From Planctomycetota bacterium (GTDB taxonomy: Bacteria > Planctomycetota > UBA1135 > GCA-002686595), in contig NYUD01000016.1 of the NCBI GenBank assembly GCA_002683825.1, positions 90,284 to 154,283 on the forward strand: a stretch of DNA of 64,000 nucleotides. Reading direction: 5' to 3'. Below the pieces are notes generated by a model. That model worked only from the letters and a program-made list of their open reading frames with translations. It ran no database searches and was not told the DNA's origin. Positions 19,929 to 29,550 of this stretch are shown piece by piece. The position numbers were made by a program, and so were the translations under genes. The first letter of the stretch is position 1. Each line of letters opens with the position of its first letter.

Positions 19929-20018
19929 TTTTTCCGGGATGGGGCGATGGTCAGTCCGTTGTCGGGTCGCTTCCAGGGGATGTGTTTCTTCACGTCCCCC
20001 TGCAACGCGCCCTCCCCT

Positions 20019-20618
20019 TCACTCGAAGGCGATCCGAAACAACCGTCGTACCGATTCATCCGTATCGATCGCCCGCAATTCATCCACCCCCACCCAGCGC
20101 AAGTCCAGCGACTCATCGCTCATGCGCAACTTCGCCCGGGGTGGAGCGTAAGCCAAGAACCGCGTATCCAGGTGCCAATGCTCCGGCTCCCCTTTGTGTG
20201 CGGGAATCCGATGCATGTCCAGATCGATCGGCCGCGGGTCGACTTCCAGATCCTCGACACCGCTTTCCTCGACCGCTTCCCGTAGCGCCACCGCCGCCAG
20301 ATTCCCATCCCCGTCACAGTGCCCACCGACTTGCAACCAGCGGCCCAGCTTGCGATGCAAGGTCAACAGGCCGCACTCGCCCTCGGCGCGGATCACCAGA
20401 GCCGAGGCGGTGAGGTGTCCCTCTTCGCACGTGCGTTGTAGAGCCTCGGGGTGGTCCATCAGGAACGAGAGCATCTGCACCCGCGTGCCGGCCTGCCCCA
20501 CGTCGGCGGGGATGTACTTGATCAGGGTTGAGCGCACGCTCTCCAGTTCGGGATCCGGAATGGAGCGTGCATCGTCGGCGCCGAAGAGGTGCGGTGCGCC
20601 CCAGTAGGAGCGGGACAT
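20019..20618 (-). CDS. NUDIX hydrolase
   Basis: Nudix-like box GHCDGDGNLAAVALREAVEESGVEDLEV; WVGVDEL. Confidence 0.85.
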   Translation of the reverse strand: MSRSYWGAPHLFGADDARSIPDPELESVRSTLIKYIPADVGQAGTRVQMLSFLMDHPEALQRTCEEGHLTASALVIRAEGECGLLTLHRKLGRWLQVGGHCDGDGNLAAVALREAVEESGVEDLEVDPRPIDLDMHRIPAHKGEPEHWHLDTRFLAYAPPRAKLRMSDESLDLRWVGVDELRAIDTDESVRRLFRIAFE

Positions 20619-20621
20619 GGA

Positions 20622-22298
20622 TCAGCCTCGGAACTTGCGGTAGCGACCGGCCTGAGAGTCCAGCGGGAAGTCGCTCTTCTCGCGCCATTCCTTGCGCCAC
20701 TCGACGTAGCTTTCAAACGTCCCGTAGTGGAAGTTGACGTAGCCGTCGCCCTCGAAGGCGAGGATGTGGGAGACGAGTCGGTTGAGGAACCAGCGGTCGT
20801 GGCTGACGACGATGGCCGATCCGGGGAACGTATCGATCGCATTCTCGAGGACCCGTAACGTGTCGAGATCCAGGTCGTTGGTCGGCTCGTCCAGAATGAC
20901 CACGTTGCCGCCGTGGCGTAGCATGCGGGCGAGTAGTACGCGGTTGCGCATTCCACCGGAACATTCGCCCAATTTTTTCTGCTGATCTTCCCCTCTGAAG
21001 TTGAAGCGGGCGGCGTAGGCGCGGCCCTCGAGGGTCGCGTTTCCGTACGGGATCAGGTCGTTGCCTTCGGTGATGTTCTCGTAGACGGTTTTTTCATCGT
21101 CGAGAATGGCGCGGGACTGATCGAGGTAGGTCAACTTGACCGTCGGGCCGATCTGGATCTCTCCGGAATCGGGCTCTTCCTGTCCGAGGATCATCCGCAT
21201 CAGGGTCGTCTTGCCCATCCCGTTGGCTCCGACCACGCCGAGAATGGCGCCCGGCGGCAGGTCGAAGCTCAGGCCACGAATCAGGACCCGGTCGCCGTAG
21301 CCCTTCGTGAGGTCGCGTACCTCGATGACCTTGTCTCCGAGGCGATCTCCAGGGGGTATCTGCAGTTCGATCGATTCGACGGCGTCCTCACGACGCTTTT
21401 CGACCATTTCCTTGTAACGCTGCAGGCGAGCCTTGTTGTGGGTGGCGCGGGCGGCGGGCGTGCGTCCCTTCCACTCCTTCTCTTTCTTGATGAGCCGGTC
21501 CGTTTTTGCATCCGCCTGGCGCTTGACGTCGAGTTCGCCCTGCTTCGCGTCGAGATAGTCGGAGTAGTTGCCCTTGTACGGCGTTCCTCTTCCGCGTTCG
21601 ATCTCGAGCATCCAGCCGACCACGTTGTCGAGAAAGTAGCGGTCGTGGGTGACCAGGATGACCGTGCCGTCGTAGTTGGCCAGGTGCTCTTCCAGCCAGG
21701 CCACGGTGTCGGCATCCAGGTGGTTGGTGGGCTCGTCCAGAAGCAGGAGATCGGGGTGGTCGATCAGGAGCTTGCACAGGGCCACGCGGCGTCGTTCACC
21801 ACCCGAGAGCACCTGCACTTCCGCCTCGTCCGGCGGCAGGCACAGGGCGGCCTTGGCCTGCTTCAACCAGCTGTCGATGTTCCAGATGTCCTTGCTGTCC
21901 ATCTCGTGCTGGAGGTGGTCGTACTCGGTGTTGAGCTTCTCCGCCTCGGCCCCCTCGGCGTCGCCCAAGAGGTTCATGACTTCGTAGTAGCGTGCCTCGA
22001 TCGCCCGCAGGTGTTCGATCGCTTCGTCGACGTTCTCGGCGACGGTCTTTTCCTCGTTCAGGGCCGGCTCCTGGGGCAGATAGCCGATGGTGAGGCCCGC
22101 CTTGGCTTTCGCCTCCCCTTCGAAGTTCTTGTCCTCGCCGGCGATGATGCGCAGTAGCGTCGACTTGCCGGCGCCGTTGGGACCGATCAGGCCGATCTTG
22201 GCGCCCTCCAGGAAGGAGAGGGTGATGCCCTTGAGGACCTCGCGCTGGCCGTAGTACTTCTTGAGGTCGATGAGGTGGAAGTTGATCTTCTCGGACAT
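20622..22298 (-). CDS. ettA: Energy-dependent translational throttle protein EttA (ABC-F)
   Basis: Two ABC cassettes with LSGGERRRVALCKLL and CSGGMRNRVLLARML; length and linker fit EttA. Confidence 0.93.
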   Translation of the reverse strand: MSEKINFHLIDLKKYYGQREVLKGITLSFLEGAKIGLIGPNGAGKSTLLRIIAGEDKNFEGEAKAKAGLTIGYLPQEPALNEEKTVAENVDEAIEHLRAIEARYYEVMNLLGDAEGAEAEKLNTEYDHLQHEMDSKDIWNIDSWLKQAKAALCLPPDEAEVQVLSGGERRRVALCKLLIDHPDLLLLDEPTNHLDADTVAWLEEHLANYDGTVILVTHDRYFLDNVVGWMLEIERGRGTPYKGNYSDYLDAKQGELDVKRQADAKTDRLIKKEKEWKGRTPAARATHNKARLQRYKEMVEKRREDAVESIELQIPPGDRLGDKVIEVRDLTKGYGDRVLIRGLSFDLPPGAILGVVGANGMGKTTLMRMILGQEEPDSGEIQIGPTVKLTYLDQSRAILDDEKTVYENITEGNDLIPYGNATLEGRAYAARFNFRGEDQQKKLGECSGGMRNRVLLARMLRHGGNVVILDEPTNDLDLDTLRVLENAIDTFPGSAIVVSHDRWFLNRLVSHILAFEGDGYVNFHYGTFESYVEWRKEWREKSDFPLDSQAGRYRKFRG

Positions 22299-22426
22299 GG
22301 GCGCGGAGGATAACGAGCGAGCGGGTGGCGCGCACTGCTCGCGGCGGTATCCTACGCGGCTCGCTCCCCCCCGGGGAGTCGAGTCCGATCCCCTCCGGCC
22401 CCCGGTCTTTGCGACCCCTCCTGCCC

Positions 22427-23947
22427 ATGGACTTCTTGAAAGAACTCGGTATCGAAGCCGAGAACTCCGGCGCCTACAACGGCGAGTGGCTCTCCTGCAC
22501 GGGTTCGCTTCTCGAGAGCAAGAACCCGGCGACGGGCGAGGTGATCGCCACCGTCCGCCAGGCCAGCGCGGACGAATACGAGGCCGTTTTGGAGGCCGCC
22601 CAGGCCGCCTTTCTCAAGTGGCGTAGCGTCCCCGCCCCGCAGCGCGGCGAGATCGTGCGCCGGATGGGGGAGGCGATGCGGGAGAAGAAGGATGCCCTGG
22701 GGCGCCTGATCACGCTCGAGATGGGCAAGATCCTCCAGGAGGGCTGGGGCGAGGTCCAGGAGGCGATCGACATCGCCGACTTCGCGGTCGGGCAGTCGCG
22801 CATGCTCTACGGCCTTTCCATGCACTCCGAACGGCCGGGGCACGCGATGCGCGAGCAGTGGCACCCCCTGGGGGCCGTCGGTGTCATCACCGCCTTCAAT
22901 TTCCCCATGGCCGTTTGGGCCTGGAACTCGATGCTGGCCCATGCCTGCGGGGACGCGGTCGTGTGGAAGCCCTCCAGCGAGACGCCCCTGTGCGCGATCG
23001 GTCTGACCCATGCGATCCGTCCGGTGCTCGAGGCCGAGGGGATGGGTGCGCTCGCCGCCCTGGTGATCGGTTCGGGGCGCGAGGTGGGTCAGCAGATGCT
23101 CGAGGACAGGCGCTTGCCGCTGGTGTCCTTCACCGGCTCCTGCGGCGTCGGCAAACGCGTCGCCTCCACGGTGGCCGGACGCTTCGGACGCTCGATTCTC
23201 GAGCTTGGCGGCAACAACGCGGTCGTTCTCATGGAGGACGCCGACCTCGACCTGGCCATCCCCTCGATCGTCTTCGGGGCCGTGGGAACCGCCGGTCAGC
23301 GCTGCACCTCGACGCGACGCATTCTCGTGCACGATTCGATCGCCGATGAGGTCGAAGGGCGGCTCCTTTCCGCCTACGAGCAGGTGCGCATCGGCAATCC
23401 CTCCGACGAGAAGACCCTCTGCGGCCCCTTGATCACGCGGGGAGCCGTGGACGACATGCAGAAGGCACTCGAGACCGTGAAGGCGGCGGGCGGTGAGGTG
23501 ATCTGTGGCGGCGAGGTGCTGGATCTCGGCGGCAACGAGAAGGCGGGCCATTTCGTCAAGCCCGCCCTCGTGCGTGCCCGGAACGAATGGAGCATCGTCC
23601 AGGACGAGACCTTCGCGCCGATCCTCTATCTGATTCGCGTCGAAAACGTGGACGATGCGATCGCCAAGCACAACGACGTTCCCCAGGGACTCTCCTCGGC
23701 GATGTTCACGCTCAACATGCGCAACGCCGAGCGCTTCCTGTCCGTCGGCGGCTCCGATTGCGGCATCGCCAACGTCAACATCGGAACCTCCGGCGCGGAG
23801 ATCGGCGGCGCCTTCGGCGGCGAGAAGGAAACCGGCGGAGGCCGCGAATCGGGGTCGGACGCCTGGAAGGCCTACATGCGTCGCCAGACGAACACCGTGA
23901 ACTGGTCGACGGACCTTCCCCTGGCCCAGGGCATCGAGTTCGGCTAG
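22427..23947 (+). CDS. Aldehyde dehydrogenase, ALDH7-like (alpha-aminoadipic semialdehyde dehydrogenase family)
   Basis: LELGGNNAVVLMEDADLDLA, GTAGQRCTSTRR; ATG at 22427 (MDFLKELGIEAENSGAYNGEW). Confidence 0.9.
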   Translation: MDFLKELGIEAENSGAYNGEWLSCTGSLLESKNPATGEVIATVRQASADEYEAVLEAAQAAFLKWRSVPAPQRGEIVRRMGEAMREKKDALGRLITLEMGKILQEGWGEVQEAIDIADFAVGQSRMLYGLSMHSERPGHAMREQWHPLGAVGVITAFNFPMAVWAWNSMLAHACGDAVVWKPSSETPLCAIGLTHAIRPVLEAEGMGALAALVIGSGREVGQQMLEDRRLPLVSFTGSCGVGKRVASTVAGRFGRSILELGGNNAVVLMEDADLDLAIPSIVFGAVGTAGQRCTSTRRILVHDSIADEVEGRLLSAYEQVRIGNPSDEKTLCGPLITRGAVDDMQKALETVKAAGGEVICGGEVLDLGGNEKAGHFVKPALVRARNEWSIVQDETFAPILYLIRVENVDDAIAKHNDVPQGLSSAMFTLNMRNAERFLSVGGSDCGIANVNIGTSGAEIGGAFGGEKETGGGRESGSDAWKAYMRRQTNTVNWSTDLPLAQGIEFG

Positions 23948-26571
23948 TCGAAGTCGCCGTTCTGGCGTTGAACCAGGGCCAGGAGGGCGGCCCGGTTCTG
24001 GAGGTTCTCCAGCCCCTCATCGCGCAGGTAGTTGTACAGGTTCGGTCCGTTCCCCTGGGCCGTTGCGCACGTCATGAAGAGATCGTCGTCGGTCAGCTCG
24101 AAGCCGTAGGCGAAGGAGGACCAGTTCTGGTACCTGTCCACCGATGGAGTGTGCGCGTTCGCGGGTGCTTCGGCGGCCGAGCACCAGACGGTGGAGGGCT
24201 GGGGCGCCCCTGCGTCCGGGTTCATCCCGACCGCGGTGTACTGCCACGGGGCCGCCTGTCCCAGTTCCCAGGCCATGGGCGACAGCATCGCGTAGCCCGA
24301 GCCCATCAGGGTGTCGCGCACGAGGTCGCTGAAGCCCGCGTCCGCGCGCTTGAAGACCGTTTCACGCAGGCTCTGCAGCATGTTCTCGGTGATCGCCTGT
24401 TCGATCAGTTGACGCCAGAAGTAGGTCGGCAGTTGCTGGGGTATGGGAACGCTGCCCATGTGCTGGCTCTGGATGAAGCCGTTGCACGTGGATTGCCCGT
24501 CGGACAGGAGCGTCGCCAGGTCCCGGAACCAGGGTAGCTTGCGGACGCGCCAGGCGTTGTTCCCGATCGCGTAGGCGGTGATCATCGCGTCGGTGCCCCA
24601 GGACTCGCCGCGGCCGGTGGCATAGCCGATACCCGGGTAGGTGTCGACGAAGTCGCGGTCCGTTTTCATGCCCGTGCCCTGAGCACCGCCGCCGGCGTTG
24701 TTCGCATAGGGGTGGTAGGAGAGGTTGAAGTTCTCCGCCTGCATCAGGATGTCGTCCTTGGCGATCGAGTCGTTCCCGAGCCAGATCAGGGCCTTCGCTC
24801 CGCGCGTGTAGCGGATGAAGTGCTGGTAGTCGTGGGGGTCAAAGTTGAAGTGAGTGTTTTCGTACCAGGGCTGCAGGCCGTTCGTGGCGATGTGGGAGTT
24901 TTGCGTCTGCGGCGCCTGTCCGAAGCCGAAAGGATCGTTGGATCCGATCGACGGGGTGAGAAAATGGTGGAAGGGCACGTAGTCGTTGTTGCCGTTTTCG
25001 ACCAGCCAATCCTCGATCGTCGAGGGGTTGCCGTCCCCGTTGTACAGGGTCGCGGGATGGCGATCGGTGTGCATGCGGTGGAGAGCGTGGAGATGTCGAT
25101 ACCCCCAGGGAGAAGCGGACGTCACCGTCTCCAGGCCCTCGAACAGGTGGATCTCCGCCCCCCCCGTCATGCCGCCGTAGGCGACGCCGTAGGGGTGGCC
25201 CCAGCCGATGGAAATGGATCCGACCGGGTAGTCGCCGCAGTTCTCGCCGCCGGTGCAAGAACCGTTCTGAAGATGACCCTGGATCCAGATCATCGAGTTG
25301 TAAAGCTGCGTGCGAACCGAACCCAGGCCGACGTGGTCCAGCAGGGGGAGCTGGTAGTTCTGCGGAAAATAGCGGGACGTTCCGCGGTTCCACCAGGACC
25401 AGAGTACTCCTCCGCCGGAATGTTCTCGGACGGCGAAGGCCTGGCCGTGGCTCTGCAGGTAGGGATCCCTGTAGTCGGTCGATTCCGAGCCGGCCGTGCT
25501 GATGGCCAGGCGACGATGGAACTGTCCCTGCCAGCGCATCACGTGCATGTATCCGTTTCCGATCGACCGGACCAGTTTGTAGGCGTTGCGACCGCCCCCG
25601 GTGGAAGGTGTCGGGTTGAAGAACGGATCGCGATAGGCCTGGTCGAGAAACCAGTTGCTCGGAATCGAGACTTCGATGCGATCGAAGTAGATCTTGTCCA
25701 GGGGATCGTCGAGGGATGTGCCGGAGTCGTGCCCGCTGTGTCCGTTGTGAAGGCGCAGGTCGAGCCCCAGCATCTTGCGGCCCTGGAATGTCGAGACGTA
25801 GGTGTGCACGCCGAAGGCGTGGGGCAGGGGCGTCACCAAGGCCGGCCCCTCCAGCTGCATCGTCTGCGCGATGCGAAGCTCGGTCCGTACCGGTCCGTGC
25901 CGCATCAGCTTGTAGTTACCTGTGCCGTCGAAGGGTCGAACCACGTACTTGTTTCCGTAGCAATCGTAGGTCGCGATCTCCAGACCGTTCGCATCGCCCA
26001 GGAGAGCCAGGACGTCGGCGGGCAGCTCGAGCGTGTCGTCGAGTTTGTCCAGTGCCGCGGGTTGCGGACCGGGGAACGGTTCCTGCGGAACCTGGCGCAC
26101 CTCGTATTGGATCTGATCGTCGGTGTTCGCGGTCGGTGGGCGCTGGACCCAGGCCATGACCTCGACGACGTCAGCCCCCTCCGCTGCGTTGGCGTAGCGC
26201 GTGACGATTTCGGTCTGCGTCTTCAGGGCCGAGCCGTCGTGGTCGTGAATTTGAAACGGGTCGAGCCCGTCCGGACGCGGGAAGGTGCCCGGCGCGATGG
26301 GGATCGTCCCGCGAAGCAGGAAATGGGTCGTCGAAGGGACGCGCGTTTCCAGGTAGGCGATGGTCGTTCCGTCGGGGACCGGCGCGGCCGGGGTCCCGCC
26401 GTCCTCCCCCGTGCCGGGGTTGGGGATTCCATGGCCGCCGGGGGGCGGGGTGTCACCCAATTCGAACGAACACGCGCCCAGGGCGAGGCCTGCGAGGGCG
26501 AGCCCGAGCGTAGTTGCGCGCAGAGCCTCTGTGCGCACTACCCGATGAGTGCAAGACGGATTCTGTTCCAT
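23944..26571 (-). CDS. Large secreted lipoprotein (YetA/RIFT-barrel-like?), paralog B
   Basis: ATG at 26571, lipobox LALGACS; about 875 aa; aligns along its length with the 26736-29393 product. Confidence 0.8.
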   Translation of the reverse strand: MEQNPSCTHRVVRTEALRATTLGLALAGLALGACSFELGDTPPPGGHGIPNPGTGEDGGTPAAPVPDGTTIAYLETRVPSTTHFLLRGTIPIAPGTFPRPDGLDPFQIHDHDGSALKTQTEIVTRYANAAEGADVVEVMAWVQRPPTANTDDQIQYEVRQVPQEPFPGPQPAALDKLDDTLELPADVLALLGDANGLEIATYDCYGNKYVVRPFDGTGNYKLMRHGPVRTELRIAQTMQLEGPALVTPLPHAFGVHTYVSTFQGRKMLGLDLRLHNGHSGHDSGTSLDDPLDKIYFDRIEVSIPSNWFLDQAYRDPFFNPTPSTGGGRNAYKLVRSIGNGYMHVMRWQGQFHRRLAISTAGSESTDYRDPYLQSHGQAFAVREHSGGGVLWSWWNRGTSRYFPQNYQLPLLDHVGLGSVRTQLYNSMIWIQGHLQNGSCTGGENCGDYPVGSISIGWGHPYGVAYGGMTGGAEIHLFEGLETVTSASPWGYRHLHALHRMHTDRHPATLYNGDGNPSTIEDWLVENGNNDYVPFHHFLTPSIGSNDPFGFGQAPQTQNSHIATNGLQPWYENTHFNFDPHDYQHFIRYTRGAKALIWLGNDSIAKDDILMQAENFNLSYHPYANNAGGGAQGTGMKTDRDFVDTYPGIGYATGRGESWGTDAMITAYAIGNNAWRVRKLPWFRDLATLLSDGQSTCNGFIQSQHMGSVPIPQQLPTYFWRQLIEQAITENMLQSLRETVFKRADAGFSDLVRDTLMGSGYAMLSPMAWELGQAAPWQYTAVGMNPDAGAPQPSTVWCSAAEAPANAHTPSVDRYQNWSSFAYGFELTDDDLFMTCATAQGNGPNLYNYLRDEGLENLQNRAALLALVQRQNGDFD

Positions 26572-26735
26572 ACCTTCCCAGCGGTGCCGTACGGCCACCG
26601 CCCTTCCCAAGGCGAACGATCGGAGCCGGCCCCGGCCGTTCTGAAGCCAAAGCGCAGCTCCTTCGATGGTCTGCGCGGAAGAGCTTTCGCTCGGTAGGCT
26701 TCTTGCACCCGCGAGAAGCGGGGCGAACGCGACCC

Positions 26736-29393
26736 TTACAGGATGTTGGCCAAGACCTGCTCGAGCGCGAGCAAGGCCGCAAGGTTTTCGAGGTTCTCCG
26801 TCCCCTCCGCCTGGCACTCCTGAAGCAGAGGCAGGTTACCGCCGCCGTTGTTGAGCAGATCGGTCTGCAGCAAGGCGAAGTCGAGAAAGAGCATGTCGCC
26901 CGTCAATTCATAGCCGTAGGCGAACGAGGACCAGTTCTGGAACCAATCGTGCGAACCGGTACGGGCGTCCGCCGGGCGTTCGAACTCGGTGCACCAGTAG
27001 ACGGAGGGACCCTGCGCCGAAATGTCCGGATTGAGACCGACGGCCGTGTACTGCCACGGCGCGTTTTGGGTGTACCCCCATGCCAGGGGAGAGATCATCG
27101 CATACAGCGAGTTGATCAGCGTGTCGCGCAGCATCGCGGAGCGCGGGGGGTCGTCGCCCTCGAAGACGGTTTCCCGCAGGCCCCACAGCATGTTCTCGGT
27201 GATCGACTGCTCGATCATCTGGCGCCAGAAATAGGTGGGCTGCTGCGTCGGCACCGGCACGCTGCCCATGTGCTGGGCCTGGATGAAGCCGGCGCAGCTC
27301 GACTGTGCATCGACCAGGAGCTGGGTCACGGCTTGAAAAAAGGGCCGTTTGGTTGCGCGCCACGCGGGCGTGCCGAGAGCGTAGGCCGCGACCATCGTGT
27401 CCAAGCCCCAGGACTCGCCGCGGCCGAAGGACATGCCGAGGTCGGGGAAGGCCAGCACAGCCTCCTGATCCGACTTCATGCCGGTCGACATGTAACCGCC
27501 GCCCGAATTGTTTGCGTAGGGGTGGTAGGAGAGATGGAACGCCTCCGCCGTGGACAGCAGGTCGTCCCTGGCGATCGAGTCGTTGCCCAGCCAGGCGAGC
27601 ACCTTGGGACTGCGCGTGTAGCGGATGAAGTGCTGGTAGTCGTAGGGTTCGTAGCTCAGGTGCGTGTTCTGGTAGCTCGGCTCGATGCCGAGGTTCTCCA
27701 CGTGCTGAATCTGATGCTGGGGGGCGTCGCCGAAACCAAACGGATCCTGAAAGCTGCCCCCGGTGAACGGCACCAGGAAGTGGCTCATCGGAACCCAGGC
27801 GCCGGGCGATCCGGGGTTGCCGATCAGCCAGTCCTCCACCGAACTCGGCGAACCGTCGCCGTTGTAGAAGGCCATGGGCTGGCGCGACGTGGCCATCCGG
27901 TGAAGCGCCTGGTAGTAGCGATAGCCCTTCGGCGTGCCCGTGGCCGCCAGCGACACCCCGTCAAACAGGTAGATCTCCGATCCGCCGGTCATCCCTCCGT
28001 AGGTGACGCCGAAGGGATGCATCCACCCGAGGATTCCAAAGGGGAGTGGATAGGAGCCCTGCCCGGTTCCCTCCAGCAGGTGGGTTTCGAGCGAGTTGTG
28101 CTGGGCGTTCAGGCTGTTGCGAAGGCCCGCCAGCCCGACGTGATCCAGGGCCGGAAGCTGGTGGTTCTGCGGGAAGTAGCGCGCCGTGTCGGCGCGCCAC
28201 CAGGAGTAGAGCTCGTGGCTGTTGGTCGGGTCCGTTCCGCGCTCGCAGAACCCTTGGCCGGCGCCGTCCAGGTATTGCCTGGCGATGTCCAGACCGGCCG
28301 TGGTGGACAGCATCAGGCGCCTGTGGAACTGCCCCAGCCAGCGCATGACGTGCGGGCGCCCATCGGGGTTGGCGTTGACGATGCGCCCTATGCGGCGTCC
28401 GCCGCTGCGGAACGGTTGCGAGAACATCGGATCTTCGAACTGCCCCTGGATGTGATAGGTCTCGGGCACCGTCACCTCGATGCGCTGGAAGTAGACGCGA
28501 TCCAGAGGGTCGTCCTCGTCCGTGGCGGGGTCGTTGCCGCTGTGTCCGTTGTGGAAACGCAGATCCAGCCCCACGACCTCCTGACCTGTATGGGTCGAGA
28601 TGTAGGCGTGCACGCCGAAGAGGTGCGGTAGGGTGCCAAGCGCTCCGCCGACCGCCGCGACCGGAAGCATGTTCTGCGAAATGCGCAGCTCCGAGCGAGC
28701 GGGACCGACGCGGCGGTGCTCGATGATTCCCGTTCCGTCGAGCGGTCTGGCGACGTACTTGTGCCCGAAGACGTCGTAGGCTGCGATCTCGATGCCGTCG
28801 GGATCCGTCAGGAGCTCGACCATCAACGGCAGGACCGACCGGGTCTGATTGAGGTCGACGAGGTTCGGCGCGCCGGGGTCGCTCTGGACGGGAAGCAGGT
28901 GCTGCTCTATCAGGTAGCTGACCTGGGAATCGACGGCCGCTCCCGGGAAGGGGTGCACGCGGCCGATGATCTCGACCACATCCGCTCCATCCGCGTCGTC
29001 AGCGTAGCGACTGACCGTTTCGACCTGGGTCCAGACGGGTGAGCCGTCCTGGTCCAGAAGCGTGAACGGAACCCGCCCGTCGCTGCGGGGAAACGTCCCC
29101 GGCGGCACCGGCAACGTCCCTCGCAACACGAACGAGTTCATGTCGGGATTGGCCGTTTGCAGCGAGCCGATCACGTCGCTCCCGGGGACGTACGGCGGCG
29201 GCGTGAGTTCGCCCCCATCCTCACCCAAACCCTCGGGGACGTCTCCCAGTGGGTCACCGCCGTACAACGAACAACCCGCCAGGAGCCCGATGGCGACGGC
29301 CAGAAGTCCGCCGCCGAGGAGCACTGAATGCGGAACGAGACGAGAGCAATCGGGGGCGCGGAGCACCCCCTTCGAGTTCGAGCTGATGGACAT
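26736..29393 (-). CDS. Large secreted lipoprotein (YetA/RIFT-barrel-like?), paralog A
   Basis: Lipobox LLAGCS; shared blocks with paralog B (FLLRGTIPIAPGTFPR/FVLRGTLPVPPGTFPR; LRFHNGHSGNDP/LRLHNGHSGHDS; AQHMGSVPVPTQQPTYFWRQMIEQSITENML). Confidence 0.82.
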   Translation of the reverse strand: MSISSNSKGVLRAPDCSRLVPHSVLLGGGLLAVAIGLLAGCSLYGGDPLGDVPEGLGEDGGELTPPPYVPGSDVIGSLQTANPDMNSFVLRGTLPVPPGTFPRSDGRVPFTLLDQDGSPVWTQVETVSRYADDADGADVVEIIGRVHPFPGAAVDSQVSYLIEQHLLPVQSDPGAPNLVDLNQTRSVLPLMVELLTDPDGIEIAAYDVFGHKYVARPLDGTGIIEHRRVGPARSELRISQNMLPVAAVGGALGTLPHLFGVHAYISTHTGQEVVGLDLRFHNGHSGNDPATDEDDPLDRVYFQRIEVTVPETYHIQGQFEDPMFSQPFRSGGRRIGRIVNANPDGRPHVMRWLGQFHRRLMLSTTAGLDIARQYLDGAGQGFCERGTDPTNSHELYSWWRADTARYFPQNHQLPALDHVGLAGLRNSLNAQHNSLETHLLEGTGQGSYPLPFGILGWMHPFGVTYGGMTGGSEIYLFDGVSLAATGTPKGYRYYQALHRMATSRQPMAFYNGDGSPSSVEDWLIGNPGSPGAWVPMSHFLVPFTGGSFQDPFGFGDAPQHQIQHVENLGIEPSYQNTHLSYEPYDYQHFIRYTRSPKVLAWLGNDSIARDDLLSTAEAFHLSYHPYANNSGGGYMSTGMKSDQEAVLAFPDLGMSFGRGESWGLDTMVAAYALGTPAWRATKRPFFQAVTQLLVDAQSSCAGFIQAQHMGSVPVPTQQPTYFWRQMIEQSITENMLWGLRETVFEGDDPPRSAMLRDTLINSLYAMISPLAWGYTQNAPWQYTAVGLNPDISAQGPSVYWCTEFERPADARTGSHDWFQNWSSFAYGYELTGDMLFLDFALLQTDLLNNGGGNLPLLQECQAEGTENLENLAALLALEQVLANIL

Positions 29394-29452
29394 TTCCTAC
29401 CTCCCCGTAGACGCCGACGTGCATGGAGTCGGCTTCCCCCCACGGAGGTAGG
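29394..29452 (-). promoter_or_regulatory. Stem-loop sequestering the Shine-Dalgarno of the 26736-29393 gene
   Basis: Minus strand: CCTACCTCC-GTGGGGGGAAGCCGACTCCATGCACGTCGGCGTCTACGG-GGAGGTAGG-AAATG; 9-bp perfect stem contains GGAGGT; nested CCGAC/GTCGG hairpin. Confidence 0.6.
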
Positions 29453-29550
29453 GCTTCGGGTCCGCGAAGCTTTCAGCTGGAGGCGATCGAAGAGATTCGT
29501 GCGGGGAAGGGAAAGCCTTGCGGCGTGCGTAAGCGATCCGAACCTGGCGC

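Noticed and set aside
22427-23947. Assignment of the aldehyde dehydrogenase as BoxD because of the nearby box genes
   Set aside because: Sequence looks like ALDH7; opposite strand, convergent and separated by about 5 kb of lipoprotein genes.
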